From Kribbella italica (GTDB taxonomy: Bacteria > Actinomycetota > Actinomycetes > Propionibacteriales > Kribbellaceae), in the NCBI RefSeq assembly GCF_014205135.1, contig NZ_JACHMY010000001.1:5518001-5582000 (forward strand): 64,000 bases of DNA. Direction: 5' to 3'. A program made the translations under genes and the position numbers. Under the pieces are notes generated by a model, which was not told the origin of the DNA, did not search any database, and saw only the letters and a list, made by a program, of their open reading frames with translations. Shown here in pieces: positions 42,657 to 51,348 of the stretch; position 1 is the first letter of the stretch; each line of letters opens with the position of its first letter.

Positions 42657-43313
42657 ATGCAGAAGTTCGGCACCACCGCCCCGATCACCGCCGTCCTCGA
42701 CATCCCGGCCGGCCGGATCCAGTTCATCGCCGCCGACCGCACCGACACCACCGTCGAGGTCCGCCCGGCCGACGCCTCGAAGAGCCGCGACGTGAAGGTC
42801 GCCGAGCAGACCACCGTCGAGTACGCCGACGGCGTCCTGCGGATCGTCACCGCCACCAAGCACCAGATCCTCGGCAACTCCGGCTCGATCGAGGTGACCG
42901 TCCAGCTGCCGACCGGTTCGCAGGTCGAGGCCAAGGCGGCCGGCGCCGAGTTCCGCGCGGTCGGCCAGTTCGGCGAGGTCGCCTTCGAGGCGGCGCAGGG
43001 CGAGATCAAGGTCGACGAGGCCGCGAGCGTCCGCATCGCCACCAAGGCCGGCAACGTCTCGATCGGACGCCTGAACGGCTCCGGCGAGATCACCACGCTG
43101 CAGGGCGACCTGAAGATCGACGAGGCCGTCTGCGGCACCGTCGTCCTGGCCACCCAGGCCGGCAACATCTCGGTCGGCTCCGCGGCCTCGGCCGCCCTGG
43201 ACGCCGGCACCACCGTCGGCCGGGTCCAGAACTCGCTGAAGAACAGCGGCGAGACCGACCTGACCGTCAAGGCCACCACCGTCCAGGGCGACATCACCGC
43301 CCACAGCCTCTGA
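42657..43313 (+). CDS. DUF4097 family beta-helix-like protein
   Basis: 218 residues from ATG 42657 (AAGGGAAACC upstream). The protein is a run of short beta-strands with repeating patterns (GEIKVDEAASVRIATKAGNV, GDLKIDEAVCGTVVLATQAG, GNISVGS), as in DUF4097 adhesin-like right-handed beta-helix proteins. No signal peptide, so cytoplasmic. Function unknown; in actinomycetes the family is often linked to small regulators. It may share a transcript with the peptidase gene 21 bp downstream. Confidence 0.82.
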   Translation: MQKFGTTAPITAVLDIPAGRIQFIAADRTDTTVEVRPADASKSRDVKVAEQTTVEYADGVLRIVTATKHQILGNSGSIEVTVQLPTGSQVEAKAAGAEFRAVGQFGEVAFEAAQGEIKVDEAASVRIATKAGNVSIGRLNGSGEITTLQGDLKIDEAVCGTVVLATQAGNISVGSAASAALDAGTTVGRVQNSLKNSGETDLTVKATTVQGDITAHSL

Positions 43314-43334
43314 AACGAAGGACTCCTCCACCCC

Positions 43335-45461
43335 ATGACCAGCACGCAGGACTACCAAGCGGCGGAGCAGTTGCTCCGCCGCCCGGCCCGCCCCGGCGAA
43401 CTCGTGGTCGGCGACAAGGTCCGGCCGCAGTGGATCGACGGCGGAACCCGGTTCTGGTACGCCGTGAACACCGGCTCCGAGCACCGGCTCGTCCTGGTCG
43501 ACCCGGCCGCGGGGACCCGCGAGACCATCACCGAGCCGCCGGCGCCCACCGCGCCGGGCAGCCCGTCCGCCAACCCGCTCGACGGACCGTCGCCCGACGG
43601 CAAGGTCGCCGTCTCCCGCCGGGGCCACGACCTGTGGGCGGTCTCGGCCGGCAGCGAGTGGGCCCTGACCACGGACGGCGAGGCCGACTACCAGTACGGC
43701 GCCGGCCCGTCCTCCACCGCGAACCCGACGCTGCTGCGCAAGCTCGGCATCCCGTACCTGCCGCCCGCGGTCGCCTGGTCGCCCGACTCGACGAAGGTCC
43801 TCACCCACCGGACCGACGAGCGCAACGTCCGCCTGACCCACCTCGTGGAGGCCCGGCCTGACGACGGCAGTGCTCCGGCCGTCCACACCCAACGCTTCCC
43901 GTACGCCGGCGACGAGCACCTGCCACTGGCCGAGCTGGTCGTCCTGAACGTTGCTGACGGCAACGTCGTCCGCGCCCAGGCCGACCCGCTGCAGACGCCG
44001 GTGATGTCGCCGGTCACCGCCCAGTGGGCGTGGTGGGCTCCGGACGGCTCGGCCGTCTACTACCTCAGCCGGCCGCGCGACCTGCGCACCCTGACGTTGC
44101 ACCGCCTCGACCCGACCACCGGCGAGGTCACCACGGTGATCACCGAGTCCGGCGACACCCGCGTCGAGCCCAACCAGTTCATGACCGAAGCGCCGATCGT
44201 CCACACCAGCGCCGACGAGGTCCTCTGGTACTCGCAGCGCGACGGCTGGGGCCACCTCTACCGGTACGACGTCCACACCGGCGAGCTCCTCGGCCAGGTC
44301 ACCACGGGCGAGTGGGCCGTGCGCCAGATCCTGCACGTCGACGAGACCGAGCGGGTCGTGTACTTCACCGCGTCCGGCCTGGTCGCCGAGGACCCGTACC
44401 GGCGTACGGTCTGCCGGGTCGGTCTGGACGGCACCGGCTTCGCCAAGGTCACCGACGACGACCTGGACCACGTCGTCACGGTCTCGGAGAACCAGCAGTA
44501 CTTCGTCGACGCCGCCTCCACGGTCGAGACCGTGCCGGTAACCAGCGTCCGCGACTGGCACGGCCGCGTGCTGGTCGAGCTCGAGCGCGCCGACCTTGGC
44601 AAGCTCGTCGCGACCGGCTGGACGGCGCCGGAGCGGTTCCGCGTGAAGGCCGCCGACGGCGAGACGGACCTGTACGGCGTGCTGTACCGGCCGCACGGGT
44701 TCGAGTCGGACCAGCGCTACCCGATCGTGGACACGCTCTACCCCGGGCCGCAGGTCACGCGGGTCGCGCCGTGCTTCGACCCCGGTGGCATGGGCCTCGA
44801 CGCGGAACCCCTTGCAGCGCTGGGATTCGTGGTCGTCGCACTGGACGGGCGCGGTACTCCTGGCCGGAGCAAGGCGTTCCACGACGCGTCGTACGGACAC
44901 CTGGGCGACGCGGGCTCGCTGGACGACCACGTTGCCGCCCTGCAGCAGCTCGCGGCGACCCGGCCGTGGATGGACCTCGACCGGGTGGGCGCGTTCGGCC
45001 ACTCCGGTGGCGGGTTCGCGGCGGCGCGGGCGATGCTCGACCACCCGGCGACGTACAAGGTCGGCGTCGCGCTGTCCGGCTCGCACGAACCGCACTTCTT
45101 CAACGCGGGATTCACCGAGGCGTACGACGGCGCGGACGACCCCGGGGCCTGGACGCGCTCGTCGAACGTCCAGCGCGCGGACCGGCTGGAGGGGAAGCTC
45201 CTGCTCGTCCACGGCGAGCTGGACGACCAGGTGCACCCGGCCCACACGCTCCGGCTGGCCGACCGGCTGATCGCGGCGAACAAGGACTTCGAGCTGCTCG
45301 TCGTACCGGGGGCCGAACACACGTTCATCGACTGCCTGGCCTACGTCCGCGGGCGCTGCTGGGACTTCCTGGTCCGTGAGCTGATGGGCACCGAGCCGCC
45401 CGGCTACCGGCCCGAGCCGATCGTCATCGGCCCGGAACTGTTGGCCGAGATGTTCGCCTGA
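43335..45461 (+). CDS. Prolyl oligopeptidase family serine peptidase (DPP-IV-like)
   Basis: 708 residues, cytoplasmic by sequence. The N-terminal two thirds form a beta-propeller (repeats such as VAWSPDSTKVLTHRTDE, WAWWAPDGSAVYYLSR); the C-terminal third is the hydrolase with Ser557 in FGHSGGGFAAARAML, an Asp in HGELDDQVHP and the His in VPGAEHTFID. It cleaves short peptides, probably after proline or alanine. AAGGA precedes the ATG. The trp leader begins 14 bp after its stop. Confidence 0.92.
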   Translation: MTSTQDYQAAEQLLRRPARPGELVVGDKVRPQWIDGGTRFWYAVNTGSEHRLVLVDPAAGTRETITEPPAPTAPGSPSANPLDGPSPDGKVAVSRRGHDLWAVSAGSEWALTTDGEADYQYGAGPSSTANPTLLRKLGIPYLPPAVAWSPDSTKVLTHRTDERNVRLTHLVEARPDDGSAPAVHTQRFPYAGDEHLPLAELVVLNVADGNVVRAQADPLQTPVMSPVTAQWAWWAPDGSAVYYLSRPRDLRTLTLHRLDPTTGEVTTVITESGDTRVEPNQFMTEAPIVHTSADEVLWYSQRDGWGHLYRYDVHTGELLGQVTTGEWAVRQILHVDETERVVYFTASGLVAEDPYRRTVCRVGLDGTGFAKVTDDDLDHVVTVSENQQYFVDAASTVETVPVTSVRDWHGRVLVELERADLGKLVATGWTAPERFRVKAADGETDLYGVLYRPHGFESDQRYPIVDTLYPGPQVTRVAPCFDPGGMGLDAEPLAALGFVVVALDGRGTPGRSKAFHDASYGHLGDAGSLDDHVAALQQLAATRPWMDLDRVGAFGHSGGGFAAARAMLDHPATYKVGVALSGSHEPHFFNAGFTEAYDGADDPGAWTRSSNVQRADRLEGKLLLVHGELDDQVHPAHTLRLADRLIAANKDFELLVVPGAEHTFIDCLAYVRGRCWDFLVRELMGTEPPGYRPEPIVIGPELLAEMFA

Positions 45462-45469
45462 TCTATGCT
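45441..45469 (+). promoter_or_regulatory. Predicted promoter of the trp leader / trpS transcript
   Basis: TTGGCC (45441-45446) and TATGCT (45464-45469) are 17 bp apart, inside the 3' end of the peptidase gene. Transcription should begin at about 45476, exactly at the GTG of the leader peptide. Confidence 0.55.
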
Positions 45470-45475
45470 GTGCGG

Positions 45476-45514
45476 GTGAACCAGCTGACCTTGCAGCAGT
45501 GGTGGGCCGCCTGA
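45476..45514 (+). CDS. Tryptophan-rich leader peptide of the trpS attenuator
   Basis: GTG-initiated 12-residue peptide MNQLTLQQWWAA with tandem Trp codons (TGG TGG) at residues 9-10. The -10 hexamer ends 6 bases before the GTG, so it is probably a leaderless leader. Ribosome stalling at the Trp codons when charged tRNA-Trp is low would free downstream RNA for the antiterminator. A comparable attenuator controls the auxiliary Trp-tRNA synthetase gene of Streptomyces coelicolor (published precedent). Confidence 0.88.
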   Translation: MNQLTLQQWWAA

Positions 45515-45570
45515 CGGCGGACCCGCAGCGTTCACACGCATCCAGAGGCCGCCTCGCCGAGGCGGCCTCT
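45504..45570 (+). promoter_or_regulatory. Ribosome-mediated Trp attenuator
   Basis: Downstream of the Trp codons, GGGCCGCC (45504-45511) can pair with GGCGGACCC (45517-45525) as the 1:2 hairpin, or GGCGG of that segment can pair with CCGCC of 45549-45553 as antiterminator, in competition with the terminator stem 45544-45570. This gives the classical alternative-fold set for Trp attenuation of trpS. Confidence 0.75.
45544..45570 (+). terminator. Attenuator terminator of trpS
   Basis: AGAGGCCGCCT-CGCCG-AGGCGGCCTCT is a perfect 11-bp stem with a 5-base loop, followed by CTTGTTTG, 57 bp before the trpS ATG. Confidence 0.85.
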
Positions 45571-45626
45571 CTTGTTTGCCCTCGGAGGGGTGTGGTCTCG
45601 CCCCGACAGAAGAGGACGAACACAAG

Positions 45627-46607
45627 ATGACTTCCGTTTCCGGCATCATGCCGACCGGCCGGCTGACCCTGGGCAACCACCTGGGCGCGCTGCGCCGCTT
45701 CACGGACCCGAACGGGTTCTACTTCGTCGCGAACCTGCACGCGATGACCATGCGGCACGTCCCGCGACGGCTGGCCGAGCTCACCCGGGAGACCGCGACG
45801 CTGATGCTCGCGGCCGGATCGCCCGAGGGCACGGTGTTCGTGCAGTCGGAGGTGCCGGCGCACGTGCAGCTCGGGTACCTGCTCGAGTGCACCTCGTACG
45901 TCGGGGAGCTGTCGCGGATGATCCAGTACAAGGAGAAGGGCCGCGACAAACCGATGACCCGGGTGTCCTTGTTCACCTATCCGTGCCTGATGGCCGCCGA
46001 CATCTTGCTCTACGGAACCGACCGGGTCCCGGTCGGTGACGACCAGGACCAGCACGTCGAGCTGGCCCGTGACGTGGCGATCCGGTTCAACCGCGAGTAC
46101 GGCGAGACGTTCGTCGTCCCGGAGCTGGCGAAGGCGGCGTTCGCGACCCGGATCAAGGACCTGCAGACGCCGACGGCCAAGATGAGCAAGTCCGACGTGG
46201 ACGACGCGATCGGCACGATCCGGCTGCTCGACCCGCCGGACGTGATCCGCCGGCAGGTGATGAAGGCGAAGACGGATTCCGAGAACGTCGTCCGCTACGA
46301 CCCGTCGGGCAAGCCGGGCGTGACGAACCTGCTGGAGATCCTTGCCGCCTGCACCGACGGGGACCCGGAAGAGCTGGCCAAGGGCTACCAAGGCTACGGC
46401 GACCTGAAGACGGACGTCGCCGACGCGGTGCTGAGTGTGATCGAGCCGCTGCAGCGCCGGTACGCCGTACTGGCGTCGGATCCGGCGACCGTCGACGCGA
46501 TGCTGATCGCCGGGCGGGACCGGGCGATCGAGGCGAGCGCACCGTTGTTGCTGTCGGCAAGCACCGCGATGGGCCTGGGCACCGGGCGGGTGGCAGCCGT
46601 GGTTTGA
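45627..46607 (+). CDS. trpS: Tryptophanyl-tRNA synthetase
   Basis: 326 residues from ATG 45627 with AGAGGACGAA upstream. Class I signatures: SGIMPTGRLTLGNHLGA (TLGN in place of HIGH, as TIGN in Geobacillus TrpRS), the Trp-pocket segments FVANLHAMTM and VPVGDDQDQHVELARD, and KMSKS at residues 185-189. It charges tRNA-Trp. Attenuator and map position (near proC) match the S. coelicolor auxiliary, indolmycin-resistant trpRS1 locus, so this may be an inducible second enzyme; the window cannot show whether another trpS exists. Confidence 0.95.
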   Translation: MTSVSGIMPTGRLTLGNHLGALRRFTDPNGFYFVANLHAMTMRHVPRRLAELTRETATLMLAAGSPEGTVFVQSEVPAHVQLGYLLECTSYVGELSRMIQYKEKGRDKPMTRVSLFTYPCLMAADILLYGTDRVPVGDDQDQHVELARDVAIRFNREYGETFVVPELAKAAFATRIKDLQTPTAKMSKSDVDDAIGTIRLLDPPDVIRRQVMKAKTDSENVVRYDPSGKPGVTNLLEILAACTDGDPEELAKGYQGYGDLKTDVADAVLSVIEPLQRRYAVLASDPATVDAMLIAGRDRAIEASAPLLLSASTAMGLGTGRVAAVV

Positions 46608-46747
46608 AGCGGAGGCTCCTGGGAGGGTGGTGCGTGCGCGGGGCAGGCCGGGCCCGCCCGCCCTCCCCGCGCTGGGGCGCGAACCCCGCGGAGGGGGTGG
46701 GGGCAGGGCCGCCCGCCCTCCGCAGGTGGTTGGATCGAGGGGTGAGT

Positions 46748-47485
46748 GTGCAGCTGCGGGTGGCGACCTTCAACATCCGGAACTCCTCGGCGCCGGACGG
46801 CGACGACTCCTGGCCCGTGCGCCGGGAGGCGACGGTCGCGGCGATCGAGGAACTGGCGGCCGACGTCATCGGGTTGCAGGAGGTGCTGCCGGACCAGCTC
46901 GCCTACCTGCGGGAACGCTTCAGCGGCTGGGAGATCGTCGGCGCCGGACGGGACGACGGGGTGTCGGCCGGTGAGCACTCGGTGGTGATGGTCCGGCCAG
47001 GTGACTGGTCGGTCGAGTCCTTCAAGACCCGCTGGCTGTCGCCGCGGCCCGACGTACCGGGCTCGGTCGGATGGGACGCGGACCTGACCCGGATCGCTAC
47101 GCTCGTCGACCTCAAGCACGTCGACGGACGGCGAGTCGGGGTGATCAACACCCACTACGACCACTTGGGAGACACGGCCCGAGTCGAGTCGTCCCGCCTG
47201 CTCGACCAGTGGGCGACTCTCGATCGACCGTGGGTCCTGATGGGCGACCTCAACGCCGAGCCCGCTTCCCCGCCGCTGAAGGTGCTCACCGCCACGGGGT
47301 GGACCGATGCGCTGCCCCCTGACGCAGGCGGGACGTTCCACGACTTCACCGGCGAGGCCGGCGAACGCATCGACCACATCCTGGTCAAGCGGCTGCACGT
47401 GGTCGACGCGTCCGTCGCGCAGCACCGACCAGGTGGCCGACTTCCGAGCGACCACTGGCCGGTCGTGGCGACGCTCAGAGCCTGA
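46748..47485 (+). CDS. Endonuclease/exonuclease/phosphatase family protein
   Basis: 245 residues from GTG 46748, spaced 5 bases from GAGGGG; GTG 46742 is the alternative. Metal-dependent fold motifs: ATFNIRNSS, VIGLQEVL (metal Glu), NTHYDHLGD, VLMGDLNAEP and the terminal SDHWPVVATL with the catalytic His. Substrate may be nucleic acid or a phosphoester lipid/sugar. The 140 bp between trpS and this start are a G/C-homopolymer-rich tract with repeated GCCCGCCCTCC (46651-46735) and no gene. Confidence 0.85.
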   Translation: MQLRVATFNIRNSSAPDGDDSWPVRREATVAAIEELAADVIGLQEVLPDQLAYLRERFSGWEIVGAGRDDGVSAGEHSVVMVRPGDWSVESFKTRWLSPRPDVPGSVGWDADLTRIATLVDLKHVDGRRVGVINTHYDHLGDTARVESSRLLDQWATLDRPWVLMGDLNAEPASPPLKVLTATGWTDALPPDAGGTFHDFTGEAGERIDHILVKRLHVVDASVAQHRPGGRLPSDHWPVVATLRA

Positions 47486-47510
47486 CCGCTGGCACAAGAA
47501 GGGCCCGATT

Positions 47511-49904
47511 TCAGGCCTCGCCCGCGAGGTGCTTCTCCCTCGGGTGCTTGGTGACAGCGGACATCGGCTCGCGACCGACCGGCTGCGGCGGCCGGGGCAG
47601 CAGCGGCTTGCGCTTCGTCAGCGCCTTCGTCACCGGCTGGTCGTCGGTCACCCGGACCTCCTCCCCCACGTGCAGGAAGGTGATCTGCGCACCGGGACCG
47701 TCGTGGACGGCGTACGTGACCTGGTGGTGCTGAACTTCGACCCGCAGCCTGACCCCACGCCAGCGGACCCGGAAGACCAGCCCGTCGAGCCCGTCCGGCA
47801 GCGCCGGATCGAAGCTCAGCTTGCCCTCGCGCTCCCGCAGACCGCCGAAGCCCGCGACCAGCGCCATCCACGCACCGGCCAGCGACGCCATGTGCAGCCC
47901 GTCGCCGCTGTTGTGGTGCAAGTCGAGCAGGTCGATCAGTGCCGCCTCGTACGCGTAGTCGTACGCCAGGTCGAGATGCCCGACCTCGGCCGCTGCGACC
48001 GCCTGGACGCACGCCGACAGCGACGAGTCCCGGACCGTCAGCCGCTCGTAGTAGTCGAAGTCGCGCGCCTTCTGCTCGGCCGTGAACTGCTCACCGCACC
48101 AGTACGTCGCCAGCATCAGGTCGGCCTGCTTGATCACCTGCTTGCGGTACAGCTCGAAGTACGGCGCGTGCAGCATCAGCGGGTACTTGTCCCGGTACGC
48201 CTCGAAGTCCCACTCGGCGTACCCGGTGAAGCCCTCGGACTGCGGGTGCACGCCGAGCTTCTCGTCGTACGGGACGTAGACCGCGCCGGCCGCGTCCCGC
48301 CACGCGGCCTCCTCCTCGGAGTCGACCTCCAGGTCGCGGGCCTTGGCCGGGTACTTCGCCGCGAACGTCGCCGCGGCGCGCAGGTTCTTGGCCGCCATCA
48401 GGTTGGTGAACACGTTGTCGTCGGCAACAGCGCTGTACTCGTCCGGGCCGGTGACGCCGGGCAGGTGCCAGCGGCCGTCGCGGTCGTGGTGGCCGAGCGA
48501 GATCCACAGCCGGGCGGTCTCCACCAGCAGCTCGACCCCGACGTCGGTCATGAACTGCTCGTCGAGGGTCGCGCAGTAGTAGCGGGTGACCGCCTCGGCG
48601 ATGTCGGCGTTCAGGTGGAACGCCGCCGTACCGGCCGGCCAGTACCCCGAGCACTCCTGCCCGCGGATCGTCCGCCACGGGAACGCCGCGCCCTTCAGTC
48701 CGAGTACGCCGGCCCGCTCCTTCGCCTGGTCCAGGATCGAGTGCCGCCAGCGCAGCGCGTCGGCCGCGGCGTCCGGCATCGTGTACGTCAGGACCGGCAG
48801 CACGAAACCCTCGGTGTCCCAGAACGTGTGCCCGTCGTAGCCCGCGCCGGTCAGGCCCTTCGACGGGATCGCCCGCCGCTCGGCCCGGGCACCGGCCTGC
48901 AACACGTGGAACAGCGCGAACCGGACCGCCTGCTGCAGCTCCGCGTGGCCGTGCACCTCCACGTCGGCGGCGTCCCAGAAGTCGTCCAGGAACTCCTTCT
49001 GCTGCTTCACCAACCCGTTCCAGCCGGTGAACTGCGCGCCGGCCAGCGCGGCCGCGACCTGGTCGGCGATCGCCGTCTCCGACCGCAGGCTCGACCAGCC
49101 GTAGGCGACGTACTTGACCACGCGCAGCTTCTCGCCAGGCTGCAGCTCGCAGATCACGGTGTTGCGGGCCCAGTCCTCGCGGATGTCGAGATCGACCTTG
49201 AACCGCGTCGGGGTGTCGACCTCGTGCGTCATCCCCGACGCCATCAGCTGCTCGCTCTGTCGCGTGCGGTGAACGAGTACGACGTCCTCGGCGTCCCCGT
49301 GCTGCGAGACCGGCTCGAGCGGGTTCTCCAGCACCGCCGCGACGCGCGGGTCGGCGGACAGCCGCGGCTGGGACTCGTTCGCGACCAGTTCGGACTGGAC
49401 CACGATCCGGGTCGGCTGGTCGACGGCCTCGACGACGTACTCGATCGCGACGATCGCACGCTGGGTCAGCGAGACCAGCCGGCGTGAGCGGATCTTGACC
49501 CGCTTCCCGGCCGGCGACGTCCAGTCGACGTCGCGCTGCAGGATCCCTTCGCGGAAGTCGAGCACGCGCTCGTGGCTGTGCAGGTCGCCGTACCGGACGT
49601 CGAACGGCGAGTCGTCGACGAGCAGCCGGATCAGCTTGCCGTTGGTGACGTCGACGAGGGTCTGGCCGGACTCGGGGTAGCCGTAGCCGGCTTCGGCGTA
49701 CGGGAGTGGGCGGCGCTCGTAGAAGGAGTTCAGGTAGGTGCCGGGGATCGCGAACGGCTCGCCCTCGTCGAAGTTGCCGCGCAGGCCGATGTGTCCGTTG
49801 GAGAGCGCGAACAGCGACTCGGCCTGGGCCATCCGGTCGAGGTCCAGCCCGGTCTCGCGCAGTGCCCAGGGCTCGATCGGGTGCTCGGCGGCGCGCTCGG
49901 TCAC
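47511..49904 (-). CDS. Glycoside hydrolase family 65 (disaccharide phosphorylase)
   Basis: 797 residues: an N-terminal beta-sandwich (LFALSNGHIGLRGNFDEGEP), a linker, the (alpha/alpha)6 catalytic barrel and a small C-terminal cap. The general acid is Glu489 in VTGPDEYS, and the phosphate/active-site segment GHTFWDTEGFVLPVL is intact. GH65 enzymes phosphorolyse trehalose, maltose, kojibiose or nigerose to beta-glucose 1-phosphate. It overlaps the beta-phosphoglucomutase gene by 4 bp (GTGA), which fits conversion of that product to glucose 6-phosphate. Trehalose is the likeliest substrate but not proven. Confidence 0.92.
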   Translation of the reverse strand: MTERAAEHPIEPWALRETGLDLDRMAQAESLFALSNGHIGLRGNFDEGEPFAIPGTYLNSFYERRPLPYAEAGYGYPESGQTLVDVTNGKLIRLLVDDSPFDVRYGDLHSHERVLDFREGILQRDVDWTSPAGKRVKIRSRRLVSLTQRAIVAIEYVVEAVDQPTRIVVQSELVANESQPRLSADPRVAAVLENPLEPVSQHGDAEDVVLVHRTRQSEQLMASGMTHEVDTPTRFKVDLDIREDWARNTVICELQPGEKLRVVKYVAYGWSSLRSETAIADQVAAALAGAQFTGWNGLVKQQKEFLDDFWDAADVEVHGHAELQQAVRFALFHVLQAGARAERRAIPSKGLTGAGYDGHTFWDTEGFVLPVLTYTMPDAAADALRWRHSILDQAKERAGVLGLKGAAFPWRTIRGQECSGYWPAGTAAFHLNADIAEAVTRYYCATLDEQFMTDVGVELLVETARLWISLGHHDRDGRWHLPGVTGPDEYSAVADDNVFTNLMAAKNLRAAATFAAKYPAKARDLEVDSEEEAAWRDAAGAVYVPYDEKLGVHPQSEGFTGYAEWDFEAYRDKYPLMLHAPYFELYRKQVIKQADLMLATYWCGEQFTAEQKARDFDYYERLTVRDSSLSACVQAVAAAEVGHLDLAYDYAYEAALIDLLDLHHNSGDGLHMASLAGAWMALVAGFGGLREREGKLSFDPALPDGLDGLVFRVRWRGVRLRVEVQHHQVTYAVHDGPGAQITFLHVGEEVRVTDDQPVTKALTKRKPLLPRPPQPVGREPMSAVTKHPREKHLAGEA

Positions 49905-50629
49905 TGGTCGTCTCCGTCCAGCAGCTCGGCAAGGTCCTGGACGACGACGCTCGCGCCGTGCTTGCTCAGGGCATCGGCCTGGCCGACCCGGTCGACGCCG
50001 ACGACGTACCCGAATCCGCCGGCCTTCCCGGCCTCGACGCCGGCCAGTGCGTCCTCGAAGACGACCGCCTGGGACGGGTCGGCACCGAACTGTTTCGCGG
50101 CGGTCAGGAAGGTGTCGGGGGCGGGTTTGCCGCGGAGGTGGTCGGTGCGGATGGTGACGCCGTCGACGCGCAGTTCGACGTACTGGGCGAGGCCGGTGAC
50201 CTCGAGGACCTCTTGGGTGTTCGCGCTCGACGAGACGACCGCGCGGCGGAGCCCGGCCTGCTGCGCGGCCTGGAGGTAGCGGCGGGAGCCCTCGAAGACG
50301 CGGACGCCGTCGGTGCGGATCCGGCGCTGGACCGCGTCGTTCTTGCGGTTGCCGAGGCCGTTGATCGTCTTGGCGTCTTGGGGGTCGTCCGGATCGCCCT
50401 CGGGCAGCGTGATGTCGCGGCTCGCCAGGAAGTCACGGACGCCGTCGGTCCGCGGCTTGCCGTCGACGTACTCCTCGTAGTCGTCGGACGTGAACGGAGC
50501 ACCGCCGCGGTCGGTGAGGAAGGCGTCGAACATCTCCTTCCACGCCGCCTGGTGCACGGCCGCGGTGTCGGTCAGCACCCCGTCGAGGTCGAACAGGCAG
50601 ACCGTCACCTGCGCGGGCAGTCCCAGCAT
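49901..50629 (-). CDS. pgmB: Beta-phosphoglucomutase-like HAD phosphatase
   Basis: 242 residues. The nucleophile/acid pair is Asp14 and Asp16 (FDLDGVLTDTA), with cap-domain loop DYEEYVDGKPRTDGV, then VVSSSANTQEVL (motif II), and AVVFEDALAGVEAGKAGGF (motif IV). It converts beta-glucose 1-phosphate to glucose 6-phosphate, the partner step to the GH65 enzyme encoded next. First gene of the pair. Confidence 0.92.
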   Translation of the reverse strand: MLGLPAQVTVCLFDLDGVLTDTAAVHQAAWKEMFDAFLTDRGGAPFTSDDYEEYVDGKPRTDGVRDFLASRDITLPEGDPDDPQDAKTINGLGNRKNDAVQRRIRTDGVRVFEGSRRYLQAAQQAGLRRAVVSSSANTQEVLEVTGLAQYVELRVDGVTIRTDHLRGKPAPDTFLTAAKQFGADPSQAVVFEDALAGVEAGKAGGFGYVVGVDRVGQADALSKHGASVVVQDLAELLDGDDQ

Positions 50630-50696
50630 CGTGCACCTTCCCGTTCGCTATCCGTGCTGTCGAGACTAGCCCGGCGGCGTGAACGGGTGGGGGAGG

Positions 50697-51281
50697 TCAG
50701 ATGATGTGCCAGCGGATCAGGAACGCGCCGACCGAAAGGACCAGGTAGAGCAGCACGAGCAGTACGCCGAGGCCGGGGCGCGGGCGGGACCGGCGTACGG
50801 GCTGGTCGGCGGCGGCTTCACGGGCCGCCTCGATGGTCTGGGCCACCTCATCGGTGCGGCCCGCGGTGATGCCGTTGATCTCGTTCTCGTCGCGGCCCGA
50901 GCTGAGCACGACCGAACCGTCGACGACCTCGACCTTGTCGACGTCCTGCCACGCCAGCCTGCGCACGAGCAGGCTGGTCCGCGCCTTCAGCGCGGCCTGG
51001 GTGATCTCGACCTTGTAGAGCACGACCCCGCCCGCGACCCGGACGACGGACGCGCCGATCAGCGTGAACAGGCCGACCGCGAGGAAGTCGCGGGCGCCCA
51101 TCCACAGCCACGAGTTGAGCACCGGGACCGCGACGAAGGGCAGCACGAACAGCGCCCACGCCCACCAGGGCGCCGGGTCCAGCGGGACCCGCCACGGCAG
51201 CGCGGGCAGCCTGGGCACCCGTCCGGCGGCCGAAGCCGTGGCGGCCGGGTCCACCGAATGGTTGTTCATGGCCGGGACCAT
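50697..51281 (-). CDS. PH-domain (bPH6-like) membrane protein
   Basis: 194 residues if it starts at ATG 51281 (AAGGATGAG upstream); ATG 51269 is four codons later. Two hydrophobic helices (WWAWALFVLPFVAVPVLNSW, FLAVGLFTLIGASVVRVAGG) precede a small beta domain (VEITQAALKARTSLLVRRLA, QDVDKVEVVDGSVVLSSGR), and a C-terminal helix ends the protein (LGVLLVLLYLVLSVGAFLI). The fold resembles bacterial PH domains of family bPH6. Function unknown. Confidence 0.8.
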   Translation of the reverse strand: MVPAMNNHSVDPAATASAAGRVPRLPALPWRVPLDPAPWWAWALFVLPFVAVPVLNSWLWMGARDFLAVGLFTLIGASVVRVAGGVVLYKVEITQAALKARTSLLVRRLAWQDVDKVEVVDGSVVLSSGRDENEINGITAGRTDEVAQTIEAAREAAADQPVRRSRPRPGLGVLLVLLYLVLSVGAFLIRWHII

Positions 51282-51348
51282 AGTCGTCTCATCCTTGAAG
51301 TGGCAGGAAACCGCGACGACAACACTAACGGTGACCAGGCGTGCAGCG

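Noticed and set aside
42624..46391. A 1255-codon open frame on the minus strand
   Set aside because: It is antisense to the DUF4097, peptidase and trpS genes, all with clear family motifs, and its translation is Gly/Arg/Val-rich without domains; long antisense frames are expected at this GC content.
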